NCBI GenBank assembly: GCA_946544685.1 | Contig: CAMNML010000004.1 | Span: forward strand, 1-64,000 | Origin: an uncultured Caryophanales bacterium | GTDB lineage: Bacteria; Bacillota_I; Bacilli_A; RF39; UBA660 | Length of the DNA stretch: 64,000 bases | Reading direction: 5' to 3' | Shown: positions 1-10,120 of the stretch, in pieces | Position numbering within the stretch: position 1 is the stretch's first letter | How the letters are laid out: each line of letters starts with the position of its first letter | Made by a program: the position numbers and the translations under genes | The notes under the pieces: model-generated | What the model was told of the DNA's origin: nothing | Database searches by the model: none | What the model saw: only the letters and a program-made list of their open reading frames with translations

Positions 1-9
1 TCTTCCCAT
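1..9 (-). CDS. first codons of a further minus-strand gene (partial)
   Basis: An ATG (complement of 7-9) is preceded by GGGAGGT in the last codons of rnc, at a good ribosome-binding distance. Only three codons (Met-Gly-Arg) are visible before the window ends, so the product cannot be named. It is probably co-transcribed with rnc. Confidence 0.4.
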
Positions 10-11
10 AA

Positions 12-677
12 TTACCTCCCATTTTGTGCTTTTTGTAAAGCGTCTTTTGCAGCTAATTGTTCTGCTTCTTTTTTACTTCCTGCTATTCCTTTACCATATG
101 TAATATTATCTATTTTTACAATTACAGTAAATGATTTATTGTGTGCAGGTCCTGTTTCGTCTATGACTTCATATACTAAATCTCTTTTGTCTGTTTGGAC
201 GAATTCTTGTAGTATAGATTTATAGTCTGTGAAGAAGCTTATTGATTTATCTTCTATTATTGGTATTATATATTTATATATAAATGATTTTACATATTCA
301 AATCCTTGATCTAGAAATATTGCTCCTATAAATGCTTCGTAGATATCTGCTATAATCGCTTTTCTATCTCTTCCTCCAGATTCTTCTTCTCCATTACCTA
401 GTAATACGTATTCATTAAGTCCTAATTGTTTTGAGTACTCATAGTGTGCATTTTCACACACATAGTAACTTCTTAGTTTTGTCATTTCTCCTTCTGCATT
501 TTCTGTATTCTTGTATAAGTATTCGCTTATTACAAGTTCCATTACTGCATCTCCTAAGTATTCTAGTCTTTCATAACTAGTTGTTCCATGTTCGTTTGCA
601 TATGATGTATGAGTAAATGCTTTTTCATATAATGAATCATGGTTTGGAGTTATATTAAATTTTTCACAAATTGTCAC
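12..677 (-). CDS. rnc: Ribonuclease III
   Basis: Double-strand-specific endoribonuclease that processes rRNA precursors and structured mRNAs. The N-terminal RNase III domain has the signature ERLEYLGDAV (about residues 36-45) and a second acidic helix in DIYEAFIGAIF. The C-terminal 70 residues form a double-stranded RNA-binding domain ending in the GSKKEAEQLAAKDAL helix. About 221 aa, normal length. A GTG exists three codons upstream, but it lies inside GGGTGAT, which looks like the Shine-Dalgarno, so I place the start at the GTG at 677. Confidence 0.95.
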   Translation of the reverse strand: MTICEKFNITPNHDSLYEKAFTHTSYANEHGTTSYERLEYLGDAVMELVISEYLYKNTENAEGEMTKLRSYYVCENAHYEYSKQLGLNEYVLLGNGEEESGGRDRKAIIADIYEAFIGAIFLDQGFEYVKSFIYKYIIPIIEDKSISFFTDYKSILQEFVQTDKRDLVYEVIDETGPAHNKSFTVIVKIDNITYGKGIAGSKKEAEQLAAKDALQKAQNGR

Positions 678-730
678 AATAATCACCCAGTAACTATTAT
701 ATCAAATTTGGATAAAAAAGAAATAATAAA

Positions 731-759
731 TTTACTTTTATTTTAAATTTTAGTATAAT
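731..759 (+). promoter_or_regulatory. sigma-A promoter of yidD operon
   Basis: TTTACT (731-736), a 17-bp spacer and a perfect TATAAT (754-759) lie 16 bp before the yidD start. It is divergent from rnc. Confidence 0.65.
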
Positions 760-774
760 TATATTGGTGTAGAT

Positions 775-996
775 ATGAAATATATTTTAATTGGAATTAT
801 TAGAGTGTATCAATTACTTCCTTTGAGTAGCCATTCTAAGTGTAGATTTATTCCAACTTGTTCTAATTACGGAATTGAAGCAATTGGAAAATATGGATGT
901 CTTAGAGGATGTATTTTAACATTCAAAAGAATATTAAGGTGTAACCCTTTTAATAGTAAGTGTGGTTATGATCCTGTTGAGGAGTTGAAAAAGTGA
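775..996 (+). CDS. yidD: Membrane protein insertion efficiency factor YidD
   Basis: Small (73 aa) membrane-associated factor thought to assist YidC/Oxa1 insertion. It carries the family signature [15 protein letters not shown] followed by RCNPF, with the conserved cysteines. An N-terminal hydrophobic/amphipathic helix (about residues 3-16) would bind the membrane. The last codons overlap the start of the downstream lipoprotein gene by 4 nt, so the two are translationally coupled. In most genomes yidD sits beside rnpA/yidC; its coupling to a metal-binding-type lipoprotein here is unusual. Confidence 0.93.
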   Translation: MKYILIGIIRVYQLLPLSSHSKCRFIPTCSNYGIEAIGKYGCLRGCILTFKRILRCNPFNSKCGYDPVEELKK

Positions 997-1856
997 AAAA
1001 GTTTATTAGTATTTTATGTTTATGTTCTTGTTTTTTATTTACTGGATGTATAAAGAAAGATTCTATGGAAGGTATAGATATATATACTTCTGTTTATCCT
1101 ATAGAGTATATAACCAATCGGCTATATGGTGATAATAGCACTATTAATAGTATATATCCTGATGGTATAGTATCTGATATTTATACTTTAAATGACAAAC
1201 AAGTTAAAGACTATAGTAAGGCAGATTTATTTATTTTTAATGGTTTAAGCAATGAAAAGGATTATTTAAAATCTATGCTTAAGAATAATTCAAATTTAAA
1301 AATTATTGATGCTACATTAAGTATGGAGTTTTCAATGTATCAAGAAGAATTATGGGTTGATCCATCTAACGCTTTAATGATAGCAAGAAATATTAAGACT
1401 GGTTTGAATGAATATATAAATAACCACTATTTAAAACATGATATTGAACAAAACTATGAAAGTTTGAAAATTGATTTATCAAATTTGTCAGCTAAATATA
1501 ATTTAGTTTCTAGTAGTTCAAGTGATCCAACTATTGTTGTTTCTAGTGATATGTTTAAATTCTTGGATAAATATGGATTTAATGTTATATCTCTTGAGGA
1601 AAATAGTAATTTAAGTGATAAAATTATAAGCGACGTTAAAAAAAGAATAGCAAATGGTAATACTAAATATATATTTGTAAAAAAAGGTGAAGAATTAAAT
1701 GCTACTGTTAAACAAATAATTGACGAAACTGGTGTTGAAAAGTTGGAATTTCATACTTTGACTAATATAAATGAGAGCGAAAGAAATTCAAAAAAAGATT
1801 ATATGTCTATTTCTTTTGAAAATATTTCATTATTAAAACAAGAATTATATAAATAA
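993..1856 (+). CDS. ZnuA/TroA-like substrate-binding lipoprotein lacking the usual histidines
   Basis: 287 aa. A lipoprotein signal peptide ends in LFTGC, predicting a membrane-anchored extracellular protein. The fold-level pattern of cluster A-I metal-binding proteins is recognisable: [23 protein letters not shown], then [14 protein letters not shown] and a [15 protein letters not shown]-terminus. The three canonical His ligands of ZnuA/TroA appear replaced: [11 protein letters not shown] stands where a His-Tyr-Glu-Pro type motif is expected, EELWVDP replaces the His-x-Trp-x-Asp-Pro region, and [13 protein letters not shown] replaces the His-x-Ala-Phe motif. It may bind metal differently or no metal. 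Starts with GTG overlapping yidD. No permease or ATPase gene is adjacent. Confidence 0.7.
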   Translation: MKKFISILCLCSCFLFTGCIKKDSMEGIDIYTSVYPIEYITNRLYGDNSTINSIYPDGIVSDIYTLNDKQVKDYSKADLFIFNGLSNEKDYLKSMLKNNSNLKIIDATLSMEFSMYQEELWVDPSNALMIARNIKTGLNEYINNHYLKHDIEQNYESLKIDLSNLSAKYNLVSSSSSDPTIVVSSDMFKFLDKYGFNVISLEENSNLSDKIISDVKKRIANGNTKYIFVKKGEELNATVKQIIDETGVEKLEFHTLTNINESERNSKKDYMSISFENISLLKQELYK

Positions 1857-1880
1857 CGCATATTGCGTTTTTTTTTATTT
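1855..1880 (+). terminator. intrinsic terminator
   Basis: Stem AACGCA/TGCGTT with loop TAT, followed by a long T run, directly after the lipoprotein stop codon. Confidence 0.85.
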
Positions 1881-1910
1881 TTTTGTAATATATTTAACTA
1901 GGTGATTTTC

Positions 1911-2903
1911 ATGCTTTATGATGAAATAAAAAAAAGTGTACCGTCTGGTTTGAATGAATTAGAAGTCGCTAGATATTTATATTTAAAATGTGGTGAATCA
2001 TTTTGTTTTGATACTAAAATAAATAATTTAGGTTTATCTACTCTTTATCAATTATTAAATAGAGAGATTGATCCAAATTCCTTTGATGATATTCAAGTAA
2101 ATTGTAATATTATTTCAAAATTTTATTCATCTCTTTTAAACGATTTTGGAATTGATAATAAGCATATTAAGTATTGGCATTCATTTGTTAATTTCTTTAT
2201 AAATGGTGAAAGATGGGTAGCTGATCTTACATTTGGTAGGTATACTGATTTGTCAAGAATTCATTATGGTGACGATACTTGTTTATTTGGTCCTTGTTAT
2301 TATAGAGATATTGATTCTAATATGGTTACAATGGATAAAAGTTTCAATGATATATTGAGCGATATTGATATAAAGCTTGGTTATCCTAAACATAGTATTA
2401 TACAATTAAAACAATTGTTACGTGATGCAAAAATGCATTTTTCTTTTAAATCTACAGATGAATGCGCTATTGTTGCAAAATTGAAATTTATTTTTTCACA
2501 TATTGATTGCTTGTCATTTGGTTATTATGAATCTAAAGATTTTATTTTTGAGCTTGAAAAATTATTATTCGATGATTCTGATTTGAAGAAGATTGGATCA
2601 ATTGAGTTAATTAGACATAATTCATTAGATTTAGTTGATTTATTACAATGTATATATATTGAATTTAATGGAAGCTATACTTATTTTATATTATGTCCTA
2701 ATTTGCCTATTTATCAAATCAATGTTGAGGATTTTGCTTCTTTATTATATTTGGGATATAGACCTATTAAGGGAATAATACCTGGTGTTGATTTAACAAG
2801 TGTTTATCGAAATGATAATTTTGATGAATTACGTCGTTATGATTTTATTCAAGCAAAAATAAAAAGACTAGATAATGGAACTGGTGCTTTATACCATCCA
2901 TAA
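1911..2903 (+). CDS. Transglutaminase-like domain protein (hypothetical)
   Basis: 330 aa, no signal peptide. Residues about 60-115 have the spacing of a transglutaminase-type Cys-His-Asp triad: Cys65 in QVNCNIISKFY, His90 in WHSFVNFFI, Asp105 in ERWVADLTFGR. In bacterial transglutaminase-like proteins a Cys at a helix start is followed by a His strand and an Asp in a W/V-x-D motif. The C-terminal two thirds are unrecognised. The start is the ATG after the Shine-Dalgarno AGGTGAT rather than the in-frame GTG inside that motif. It stands alone between two terminators. Family assignment is by motif only; the substrate is unknown. Confidence 0.6.
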   Translation: MLYDEIKKSVPSGLNELEVARYLYLKCGESFCFDTKINNLGLSTLYQLLNREIDPNSFDDIQVNCNIISKFYSSLLNDFGIDNKHIKYWHSFVNFFINGERWVADLTFGRYTDLSRIHYGDDTCLFGPCYYRDIDSNMVTMDKSFNDILSDIDIKLGYPKHSIIQLKQLLRDAKMHFSFKSTDECAIVAKLKFIFSHIDCLSFGYYESKDFIFELEKLLFDDSDLKKIGSIELIRHNSLDLVDLLQCIYIEFNGSYTYFILCPNLPIYQINVEDFASLLYLGYRPIKGIIPGVDLTSVYRNDNFDELRRYDFIQAKIKRLDNGTGALYHP

Positions 2904-2920
2904 TCTAGTTTTTTTTATTT
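2867..2920 (+). terminator. terminator overlapping the 3' end of the transglutaminase-like gene
   Basis: ACTAGAT-A-ATGG (2867-2878) pairs with CCAT-A-ATCTAGT (2898-2909), with one A/A mismatch, followed by eight T. The hairpin uses the last coding bases and faces the convergent gene ending at 2915. Confidence 0.7.
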
Positions 2921-3802
2921 ACATTCGAATCCTTGTTTTCCAAAAATCTCAATTACATCTTTTCTTGTTGCTTTATCATTTTTACTTCCTGAGAAATCTT
3001 TTGCTTGTTCTGCTGTCATGTTCATTTCAACTTTTGCGCCATTATCAGTTTCAGTAGTTTTAGGTGTTACGCCATATTTTGTTTCAAAACTTTGATATTG
3101 TTTTTCTAAGGCACTAACAAGTGTATCTTTTCTACTTAACATTGAACTTGGTACAACAATATCAATTGTCATATCTAATCCTTTGAACTTATTACTTTGT
3201 AAGTATACGTTTACTGTAGAGTTCAAATCAATTCCCATTGTACTTTGATTATTTGTACAAACTACAGTTTCGTAACCTGCTGAAGATAATGATTTTGTCT
3301 CATAAACATTTAATGTAAATTCTTTTTCTGATCTATTTTTGCTTGAGTCTTCTCCAATATATTTTAGTTTATATTCTCCCGGCTCACTTGTAGTATAATT
3401 TCCTTCTACAAAACAGTTAGGATTCTTGTCATAGTTGTCTTTACATTTGAATTTTTGCGTAATGTCTATTTTTTCGTCTTTCTCAACATCTATATCTTCA
3501 ACCTCTAATTCAGGAGCAGTTGTATCTACTACATTGATTTTTATTTTGTCTTTGTGTAAAAATATTTTGTTTTTATACTCTATTTCTATTTCTTGCTCAC
3601 CTATTTTTGTTGTATCTATTTTAGGATTGTTTATTAATTCTATATTTCCATCAATTAAATCTCTTAATATTGTATTCCTGTATACTTCTACTTCTATTGT
3701 TTTAAAGTCCTTCTTAGTTAGTATAAATGATATTACCAAAATGCTTATAGGTACAACTATAGCAGATGTAACAATTAATAATATTTTAGTGCCTTTTTTC
3801 AT
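2915..3802 (-). CDS. Membrane-anchored surface protein with Ig-like (DUF5011-type) domains and YehR-like C-terminus
   Basis: 295 aa. An N-terminal transmembrane anchor (residues about 7-28) leads to an extracellular region with two Ig-like modules. The second begins VVDTTAPELEV and ends EKEFTLNVYE, typical of DUF5011/HYR-like domains, with a Cys pair (CKDNYDKNPNC). The C-terminal part (about 180-295) resembles the DUF1307/YehR lipoprotein family by its DMTIDIVVPSS pattern and a charged helix. The first 170 residues are clearly paralogous to the N-terminus of the lysozyme at 50711-51880, so one anchor module carries two different C-terminal domains. Function unknown; probably cell-envelope. 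Confidence 0.7.
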   Translation of the reverse strand: MKKGTKILLIVTSAIVVPISILVISFILTKKDFKTIEVEVYRNTILRDLIDGNIELINNPKIDTTKIGEQEIEIEYKNKIFLHKDKIKINVVDTTAPELEVEDIDVEKDEKIDITQKFKCKDNYDKNPNCFVEGNYTTSEPGEYKLKYIGEDSSKNRSEKEFTLNVYETKSLSSAGYETVVCTNNQSTMGIDLNSTVNVYLQSNKFKGLDMTIDIVVPSSMLSRKDTLVSALEKQYQSFETKYGVTPKTTETDNGAKVEMNMTAEQAKDFSGSKNDKATRKDVIEIFGKQGFECK

Positions 3803-3824
3803 AATAATTCTCCTACTATATATT

Positions 3825-3851
3825 AAAAAAATCTATATCACAAAGGATATA
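3825..3851 (-). terminator. terminator after tuf
   Basis: On the minus strand TATATC and GATATA form a short stem followed by GATTTTTTT. The same arrangement occurs after spo0A (51906-51932), so it is a recurring terminator type here. Confidence 0.6.
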
Positions 3852-3875
3852 AATTTTTTATTATTTAACTAATAA

Positions 3876-5063
3876 CTATTTAATAATTTCTGAAACGTTA
3901 CCAGCACCAACTGTTCTACCACCTTCACGAATTGAGAACTTAGTTCCATTTTCGATAGCGATAGGAGCAATTAATTCAACTGTCATTTCAACATTATCTC
4001 CAGGCATAACCATTTCAGTTCCTTCTGGTAATTCAATAACACCAGTTACGTCTGTAGTTCTGAAATAGAATTGTGGACGATAGTTACTGAAGAATGGAGT
4101 ATGACGTCCACCTTCTTCTTTAGTTAGAACGTATACTTGAGCTTTGAACTTAGTATGTGGTGTAACTGAACCTGGTTTTGCTAATACTTGACCACGTTCA
4201 ACGTCTTCTCTAGCAATACCTCTTAGAAGTACACCAGCGTTATCTCCGCATTCTGCATAGTCTAATTGTTTACGGAACATTTCGATTCCTGTAACAACTG
4301 ATTTCTTAGTTTCTTTTAAACCAACGATTTCAACTTCTTCGTTAAGTTTTAATTGTCCTCTTTCAACACGTCCTGTAACAACTGTTCCACGACCAGTGAT
4401 TGTGAAAACGTCTTCGATTGGCATTAAGAATGGTTTGTCAGTATCTCTTTCTGGAGTTTCAATCCAAGTATCTACTGCATCCATTAATTCCATGATTTTG
4501 TCAACATACTTAGGATCTCCTTCAAGAGCCTTAAGTGCTGAACCTTGGATAATTGGAGTATTGTCTGGATCATATCCATATTTTTCAAGGTTTTCTCTGA
4601 TATCCATTTCTACTAATTCTAGCATTTCTGGATCATCAACCATATCACACTTATTCATGAAAACTACCATACGTTTTACACCAACTTGTTGAGCTAGTAA
4701 TAAGTGTTCCTTAGTTTGAGCCATAGGTCCATCTGTAGCTGCAATAACTAAGATTGCTCCGTCCATTTGAGCTGCACCAGTGATCATGTTTTTAACATAG
4801 TCAGCGTGTCCTGGACAGTCTACGTGAGCATAGTGTCTCTTTTCAGTTTCATACTCGATATGAGCGGTATTAATTGTAATACCTCTTTCCCTTTCTTCAG
4901 GTGCCTTATCGATATTAGCAAAATCAACTTGTTCGTTTCCAGCTACTTTTTCAGATAATACTTTAGAGATAGCTGCAGTTAAAGTTGTTTTACCATGGTC
5001 TACGTGTCCAATTGTACCAATGTTAACATGTGGTTTTGAACGATCGAATTTTGCTTTTGCCAT
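3876..5063 (-). CDS. tuf: Elongation factor Tu
   Basis: 395 aa GTPase that delivers aminoacyl-tRNA to the ribosome. G motifs are intact: [10 protein letters not shown] (G1), DCPGHADY (G3) and NKCD (G4). The beta-barrel domains 2 and 3 end in the usual [13 protein letters not shown]. Strong Shine-Dalgarno GGAGGA. It is the last gene of the str operon and also has its own likely promoter in the 121-bp gap after fusA. Confidence 0.99.
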   Translation of the reverse strand: MAKAKFDRSKPHVNIGTIGHVDHGKTTLTAAISKVLSEKVAGNEQVDFANIDKAPEERERGITINTAHIEYETEKRHYAHVDCPGHADYVKNMITGAAQMDGAILVIAATDGPMAQTKEHLLLAQQVGVKRMVVFMNKCDMVDDPEMLELVEMDIRENLEKYGYDPDNTPIIQGSALKALEGDPKYVDKIMELMDAVDTWIETPERDTDKPFLMPIEDVFTITGRGTVVTGRVERGQLKLNEEVEIVGLKETKKSVVTGIEMFRKQLDYAECGDNAGVLLRGIAREDVERGQVLAKPGSVTPHTKFKAQVYVLTKEEGGRHTPFFSNYRPQFYFRTTDVTGVIELPEGTEMVMPGDNVEMTVELIAPIAIENGTKFSIREGGRTVGAGNVSEIIK

Positions 5064-5096
5064 TTAAAATTTCCTCCTTTATTAATTACATATATT

Positions 5097-5125
5097 ATTT
5101 TATATTAATACTTTTAAAATAGCAA
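5097..5125 (-). promoter_or_regulatory. probable tuf promoter
   Basis: Minus strand TTGCTA, a 17-bp spacer, then TAAAAT, in the fusA-tuf gap. Confidence 0.45.
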
Positions 5126-5184
5126 GTACTTTTTTGTTTTATTTATTAATTTTACATATTTATGTATGGGAGAAACTAGTTAGA

Positions 5185-7257
5185 CTAGTTTGCTCCATTT
5201 TGTTTAATTATTTCTTCAGCAATATTCTTTGGAGTTTCTTCATAGTGGTCAAATACCATTGTGAAGTTACCACGTCCTTGAGTATTACTTCTTAAGCTTG
5301 TTGCATATCCAAACATTTCAGCAAGTGGTACCATAGCGTTAATAGCTAAAGCGTTTCCTCTTGATTCTTGTCCTAGTGGACGTCCTCTACGTGATGTAAT
5401 ATCACCCATAACGTTTCCTAGGTATTCATCTGGAACTACAACTTGAACTTTCATGATTGGTTCAAGAATTACTGGTTTACACTTGTTCTTAGCTTCTTTT
5501 AAAGCCATTGAAGCAGCAATCTTGAATGCCATTTCTGATGAGTCTACATCGTGGTATGAACCATCAAATAATGTAGCTTTAACATCTATCATTGGATATC
5601 CAGCAAGTACACCAGTCTTTAATGCATCTTGTAATCCTTTATCAGTTACAGGGATGTATTCTCTTGGTACTACACCACCAACGATAGCGTCAACGAATTC
5701 ATATCCTTTATCAGGATTTGGCTCAAATTTAATCCAAACATGTCCGTATTGTCCACGACCACCTGATTGTTTAATGTATTTACCTTCACATTCTCCAACT
5801 TGAGTGATTGTTTCACGATATGAAACTTGTGGTTTACCAATATTTGCTTCTACATTGAATTCTCTTTTCATTCTATCTACGATGATATCAAGGTGAAGTT
5901 CACCCATACCAGCGATGATAGTTTGACCAGTTTCATGATTTGTAGTTGCTCTAAATGTTGGATCTTCTTCTGATAATTTTTGTAAAGCTGTAGCCATTTT
6001 ATCTTGGTCTGCTTTTGATTTTGGTTCTACTGCTAGTTCAATAACTGGTTCAGGGAATTCCATTGATTCAAGAATACATTGATTCTTTTCTTCACATAGA
6101 GTATCTCCTGTAGTAGTATTTTTAAGTCCTACTGCTGCAGCTATATCTCCAGCGTATACTTCTGATATTTCAGTTCTATTATTTGCATGCATTTGAAGGA
6201 TACGACCGATTCTTTCTTTTTCTCCTTTTGTTGCGTTCATTACATATGAACCACTTGATAAGTGTCCAGAGTAAACTCTAAAGAATGTAAGTTTACCAAC
6301 AAATGGGTCTGTCATAACTTTGAATGCAAGTGCTGCAAATGGTTCTGAATCTGATGGATGTCTTACGATTTCATTTCCATCTTTATCAACACCTTTGATT
6401 GATTCAACATCTGTAGGTGCTGGTAGGTAATCAATTACTGCGTCTAGTAATAATTTAACACCAGTGTTCTTGTATGCTGAACCACACATTACTGGGAAGA
6501 ATTCTGCAGCTAATGTTCCTTTACGGATACATGCTTTGATTTCTTCTACTGTAAGTTCTTCTCCTTCAAGGTATTTTTCCATTAATTCGTCATCAAATTC
6601 TACTGCTTTTTCAATTAATTCAGCACGTTTTTCTTCTACTAAATCTTTTAAGTCAGCAGGAATTTCAATAACTTTTGGTTCTTCTTCTGCTTTACCATCG
6701 TATTCGTAAGCAGTTCTTGTAACTAAATCGATGATACCTGTTAGTTCATCTCCAGCTCCTATTGGCCATTCGATTGGTGCGAAGTTTACACCTAATCTTT
6801 CGTCAATAGTTTTTAAACTGTAGTTAAAGTCTGCTCCTAATTTATCCATCTTATTTGCGAATATTATACGAGGTACTTTAAATTCTGTAGCTTGTCTCCA
6901 AACTGTTTCTGTTTGTGGTTCTACACCAGCTTGTGCATCTATAAGTGCTACTGCACCGTCTAGTACACGAAGTGATCTTGATACTTCAACTGTAAAGTCT
7001 ACGTGACCTGGAGTATCGATTATATTAAATCTATGATTTTTCCAGTATGCTGTAGTTGCTGCTGAAGTGATAGTAATTCCACGTTCTTGTTCTTGTGCCA
7101 TCCAGTCCATTTGTGAAGCACCATCATGTGTTTCACCAATTTTATGGATTTTACCAGTATGGAATAAGATTCTTTCGGTAGTTGTTGTTTTTCCGGCATC
7201 GATGTGAGCCATGATACCGAAGTTACGTGTTTTCTCTAAACTATATTCACGAGCCAT
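5185..7257 (-). CDS. fusA: Elongation factor G
   Basis: 690 aa translocase GTPase. [15 protein letters not shown] (G1), DTPGHVDF (G3) and NKMD (G4) are intact, and domains II-V follow with the expected ending around [16 protein letters not shown]. It lies 15 bp downstream of rpsG in the conserved rpsL-rpsG-fusA-tuf order. Length is normal. Confidence 0.99.
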   Translation of the reverse strand: MAREYSLEKTRNFGIMAHIDAGKTTTTERILFHTGKIHKIGETHDGASQMDWMAQEQERGITITSAATTAYWKNHRFNIIDTPGHVDFTVEVSRSLRVLDGAVALIDAQAGVEPQTETVWRQATEFKVPRIIFANKMDKLGADFNYSLKTIDERLGVNFAPIEWPIGAGDELTGIIDLVTRTAYEYDGKAEEEPKVIEIPADLKDLVEEKRAELIEKAVEFDDELMEKYLEGEELTVEEIKACIRKGTLAAEFFPVMCGSAYKNTGVKLLLDAVIDYLPAPTDVESIKGVDKDGNEIVRHPSDSEPFAALAFKVMTDPFVGKLTFFRVYSGHLSSGSYVMNATKGEKERIGRILQMHANNRTEISEVYAGDIAAAVGLKNTTTGDTLCEEKNQCILESMEFPEPVIELAVEPKSKADQDKMATALQKLSEEDPTFRATTNHETGQTIIAGMGELHLDIIVDRMKREFNVEANIGKPQVSYRETITQVGECEGKYIKQSGGRGQYGHVWIKFEPNPDKGYEFVDAIVGGVVPREYIPVTDKGLQDALKTGVLAGYPMIDVKATLFDGSYHDVDSSEMAFKIAASMALKEAKNKCKPVILEPIMKVQVVVPDEYLGNVMGDITSRRGRPLGQESRGNALAINAMVPLAEMFGYATSLRSNTQGRGNFTMVFDHYEETPKNIAEEIIKQNGAN

Positions 7258-7272
7258 ACTAATATTTCCTTT

Positions 7273-7740
7273 CTACCATCTATAGTGAGCAAATGCTTTA
7301 TTAGCCTCTGCCATTCTATGAGTATCTTCACGTTTTTTAACTGCTGCACCAGTGTTATTTGATGCATCGATTAGTTCGTTTGCTAGGTTTTCAGCCATTG
7401 AGTGTCCACCTCTTAAACGAGCATATTGTATAATCCAACGAAGACCTAAAGCTTGACGTCTGTCTGCTTTTACTTCAATTGGTACTTGGTAGTTTGCTCC
7501 ACCAACACGACGAGATTTAACTTCTAGTGATGGCATAACATTTTCCATTGCTTGTTCTAATACTTCCATTGGTTCTTTACCAGTTTTTTCTTTAATCATA
7601 TCGAAAGCATTATATAAAATTGTTTGAGCTTTTCCTTTTTTACCATCAATCATCATATTGTTGATTAATTTAGTAACTAACTTAGAGTTATATATTGGAT
7701 CTGCTAAAACGTCTCTTTTAACTGCACGTCTTTTACGCAT
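7273..7740 (-). CDS. rpsG: 30S ribosomal protein S7
   Basis: 155 aa primary 16S rRNA-binding protein of the small-subunit head. Starts [15 protein letters not shown] and has [11 protein letters not shown], both family hallmarks. It lies between rpsL and fusA. Confidence 0.99.
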   Translation of the reverse strand: MRKRRAVKRDVLADPIYNSKLVTKLINNMMIDGKKGKAQTILYNAFDMIKEKTGKEPMEVLEQAMENVMPSLEVKSRRVGGANYQVPIEVKADRRQALGLRWIIQYARLRGGHSMAENLANELIDASNNTGAAVKKREDTHRMAEANKAFAHYRW

Positions 7741-7773
7741 GTTAGTCCTCCTCTCTTTATTTTTTATTTAAAA

Positions 7774-8193
7774 TTATTTTGAAGCTTTTGGCTTTTTAGT
7801 TCCGTATTTACTACGACCTTGACGACGTTTTTCGATACCAGCTGTATCCATTGCTCCACGAACAATATGATATCTAACACCGATTAAGTCTTTAACACGT
7901 CCACCACGGATTAGAACAACACTGTGCTCTTGTAAGTTGTGTCCTTCTCCTGGGATGTAACAAGTAACTTCCATTCCGTTTGATAATCTAACACGGGCAT
8001 ATTTACGTAATGCTGAGTTAGGTTTCTTTGGAGTCATTGTTCCAACACGAGTACAAACACCTCTTTTTTGTGGTGAATCTTGGCTAGTTCTAACTTTATC
8101 TTTGCTGTTAAAACCTATATTCAAAGCTGGTGCTTTTGCTTTTCTTACTTTTGCTGATCTGTTCTTTCTAACTAATTGATTTATTGTAGGCAT
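7774..8193 (-). CDS. rpsL: 30S ribosomal protein S12
   Basis: 139 aa decoding-centre protein. The conserved loops [11 protein letters not shown] and [13 protein letters not shown] are present, with Lys at the positions whose change gives streptomycin resistance, so the sequence is of the sensitive type. It is first in the str operon. Confidence 0.99.
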   Translation of the reverse strand: MPTINQLVRKNRSAKVRKAKAPALNIGFNSKDKVRTSQDSPQKRGVCTRVGTMTPKKPNSALRKYARVRLSNGMEVTCYIPGEGHNLQEHSVVLIRGGRVKDLIGVRYHIVRGAMDTAGIEKRRQGRSKYGTKKPKASK

Positions 8194-8246
8194 ATTTTCA
8201 TCTCCTTTCCTTTACACATATCCAGGTGTATCAATTTTGTGTTTAA

Positions 8247-8274
8247 TTTAAGATTTACCGAAGTAAACCTTAAA
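8247..8274 (-). promoter_or_regulatory. UUCG-capped hairpin in the str operon leader
   Basis: In the rpsL leader a 12-bp stem (TTTAAGGTTTAC with GTAAATCTTAAA, one G-U) is closed by a UUCG tetraloop. No T run follows, so it is not a terminator. It may be a regulatory or stabilising 5' structure. Confidence 0.6.
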
Positions 8275-8289
8275 ATTAAATGCGATAAT

Positions 8290-8319
8290 AATATATCATT
8301 TTTTAGTTATTATTGTCAA
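8290..8319 (-). promoter_or_regulatory. str operon promoter
   Basis: Minus strand TTGACA, 18-bp spacer, TATATT, about 100 bp before rpsL. Confidence 0.7.
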
Positions 8320-8343
8320 TATATTTTTATGAAAAAAAGCACA

Positions 8344-9387
8344 TTATTTTGTACTTTTTGATAACAATATCTTTTGTATATTTTGTTCTGCTTCTTCTTG
8401 CGAATTTATAGGTTTATATTCTTTTGTAAATTTATCCAATCTTTTCATATCAAAGTTGAATAAAGGATTTACTTTCATGTATTGTTCCACCATTTCGTTG
8501 TTTCTCCAGTTTGGATATTTTAATTCAATTATATTAATTAATGATCCTATAATTTGCTTTTTTTGTTCCTTAGATATATTAATCCAGAACATTGCATTTT
8601 CTGCTCTATATAGTGTATGTAAAATATACATACTTTCCATTTGTGATTTATATTCTTCTGAAAGTTTTGATTCTTTTAATATAGTTTCTAAATATTCAAG
8701 TATTCTAATTATATCTAAAACATTTTTTATTTTAAACAAGAAATCCTTTACTGTTGTATTCATGTGTATTCTATAATTATATATTGGCTCATTCATATCA
8801 TATATTTTTTCTGAATTTGCCATTAGCGCTGGTACAATTCCCAAGTCTTCCCATTTTAGTTTTTCTGGAAATCTTATTTTTTCCAGAAGATCTCTTCTAA
8901 ATAGCTTATTTCCTATATTAGGAAATTCTGTAACAATTATATTTTTTTCTTCGCGTGGTAATATTATTCTTTGTTCTTTTATATCTCCCCAATTACAAAA
9001 GTCATTTCCTTTAAAAGGACCTATTAGTGTTGTACTGTTTCCCCTTACTAATGTTGCATCGTTATTTATTGCTGCTTCATACATTTTTTGTAATGTATCT
9101 CTATTAAGATAATCATCCGCATCTACAAATTTAATAAATTCTCCTGTTGCTATTTCTATTCCTTTATTTCTTGCCGATCCTGCACCCTCATTTTTTTGAG
9201 TTATTGTTTTTATTCTTTCATCTTTTTTTTCAAATTGCTTTATTATTTCATTTGTCTTATCTGTTGATCCGTCATCTACTAATATTATTTCAATTTCTTT
9301 CAATGTTTGATTTATAATACTATTAACGCATTTTTTTATGTATTTTTCTGCATTGTATATTGGTACAATAACACTTACCTTTATCAA
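8344..9387 (-). CDS. Family 2 glycosyltransferase
   Basis: 347 aa. The N-terminal GT-A domain starts VSVIVPIYNAEKYI and continues with VDDGSTDKT and the metal/nucleotide-sugar motif FVDADDYL (about residue 90). The C-terminal third is helical and unassigned. No transmembrane segments are evident, so it is likely a cytosolic or membrane-peripheral enzyme transferring a sugar to a surface glycan or protein. The next minus-strand gene upstream (NUDIX-HTH) is 17 bp away. Donor and acceptor cannot be told from sequence. Confidence 0.88.
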   Translation of the reverse strand: MIKVSVIVPIYNAEKYIKKCVNSIINQTLKEIEIILVDDGSTDKTNEIIKQFEKKDERIKTITQKNEGAGSARNKGIEIATGEFIKFVDADDYLNRDTLQKMYEAAINNDATLVRGNSTTLIGPFKGNDFCNWGDIKEQRIILPREEKNIIVTEFPNIGNKLFRRDLLEKIRFPEKLKWEDLGIVPALMANSEKIYDMNEPIYNYRIHMNTTVKDFLFKIKNVLDIIRILEYLETILKESKLSEEYKSQMESMYILHTLYRAENAMFWINISKEQKKQIIGSLINIIELKYPNWRNNEMVEQYMKVNPLFNFDMKRLDKFTKEYKPINSQEEAEQNIQKILLSKSTK

Positions 9388-9404
9388 TTTATTTTCCCCC
9401 TTTT

Positions 9405-10061
9405 TTAAAATAAATTTATATCTTTTATTTTTTCTTTAAATTTATATAGTTTAGCTGGTCTTCCACTTCCACCTATACTATTATTTCCTGTTTCTTCTAT
9501 TAGATTTAGAGTTAAGAATTTTTTTCTAAAGTTTCTTCTATCTAAATTCTTATTCATTATACTTTCAAATACTGATTGTAATTCAGGTAATGTGAATTCA
9601 CTAGGAAACAAGTTTTTTAGTATTGTTGTATTTACTAATTTTGTTTTTAATAATTCTTTTGATGATTCTATTATTTCTTTGTGGTCATACCCTATTTTAG
9701 GTAGTTCATCTAAATTAAACCAGTTTAGTTCAATTTCTTCGTTTAATTTAATAATCTTATTATCAACTAACCCTATATATGATGTAGATATTATTCTATT
9801 TCCTGGATATCTATCTATTCCAGAAAATGTATAATTTTGTTCTGTATATATTTTTGATGTATTAATTGTTCTATTTAGTATAGATTCTATAGTTACTTCT
9901 AGTGTTGTATCTTTTTTTAGTGTCTCATTTGGTAGTATCCAATATCCTTTGTATGGTTCTTCCTTTTTTCTTTCTAATAATATTTTTAAATTTCCTTTTT
10001 CTACGGTGAATATATTAATTAGTGATTCTAGTATAAAACTATCTTCTTTTATTTTTGACAT
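9405..10061 (-). CDS. NUDIX-domain transcriptional regulator with C-terminal winged helix (NrtR-like)
   Basis: 218 aa. Residues about 10-140 form a NUDIX fold (GYWILPNETLKKDT, then a long insertion, then LNEEIELNWFNLDELP). The catalytic box is degenerate, lacking the REUXEE pattern, as is typical of NrtR-type regulators that sense a nucleotide rather than hydrolyse it. Residues about 145-212 make a winged helix with SGRPAKLYKF, the wing motif of this family. It is divergent from a small membrane protein gene across a region where the two -35 boxes form a palindrome, a plausible operator. The ligand (perhaps an ADP-ribose or NAD derivative) is inferred from the family. Confidence 0.75.
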   Translation of the reverse strand: MSKIKEDSFILESLINIFTVEKGNLKILLERKKEEPYKGYWILPNETLKKDTTLEVTIESILNRTINTSKIYTEQNYTFSGIDRYPGNRIISTSYIGLVDNKIIKLNEEIELNWFNLDELPKIGYDHKEIIESSKELLKTKLVNTTILKNLFPSEFTLPELQSVFESIMNKNLDRRNFRKKFLTLNLIEETGNNSIGGSGRPAKLYKFKEKIKDINLF

Positions 10062-10091
10062 AAATTCTCCTTTGCGTTTTTTATACGGTAT

Positions 10092-10120
10092 ATTTTAGTA
10101 TATATTTTTATAAATGTCAA
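10092..10120 (-). promoter_or_regulatory. promoter of NUDIX-HTH gene
   Basis: Minus strand TTGACA, 17-bp spacer, TAAAAT. Confidence 0.65.

Noticed and set aside
5453..5803. Long plus-strand frames opposite fusA, rpoB, rpoC, pgk and uvrA
   Set aside because: They are shadows of AT-rich coding sequence on the other strand; the minus-strand frames encode complete known proteins.
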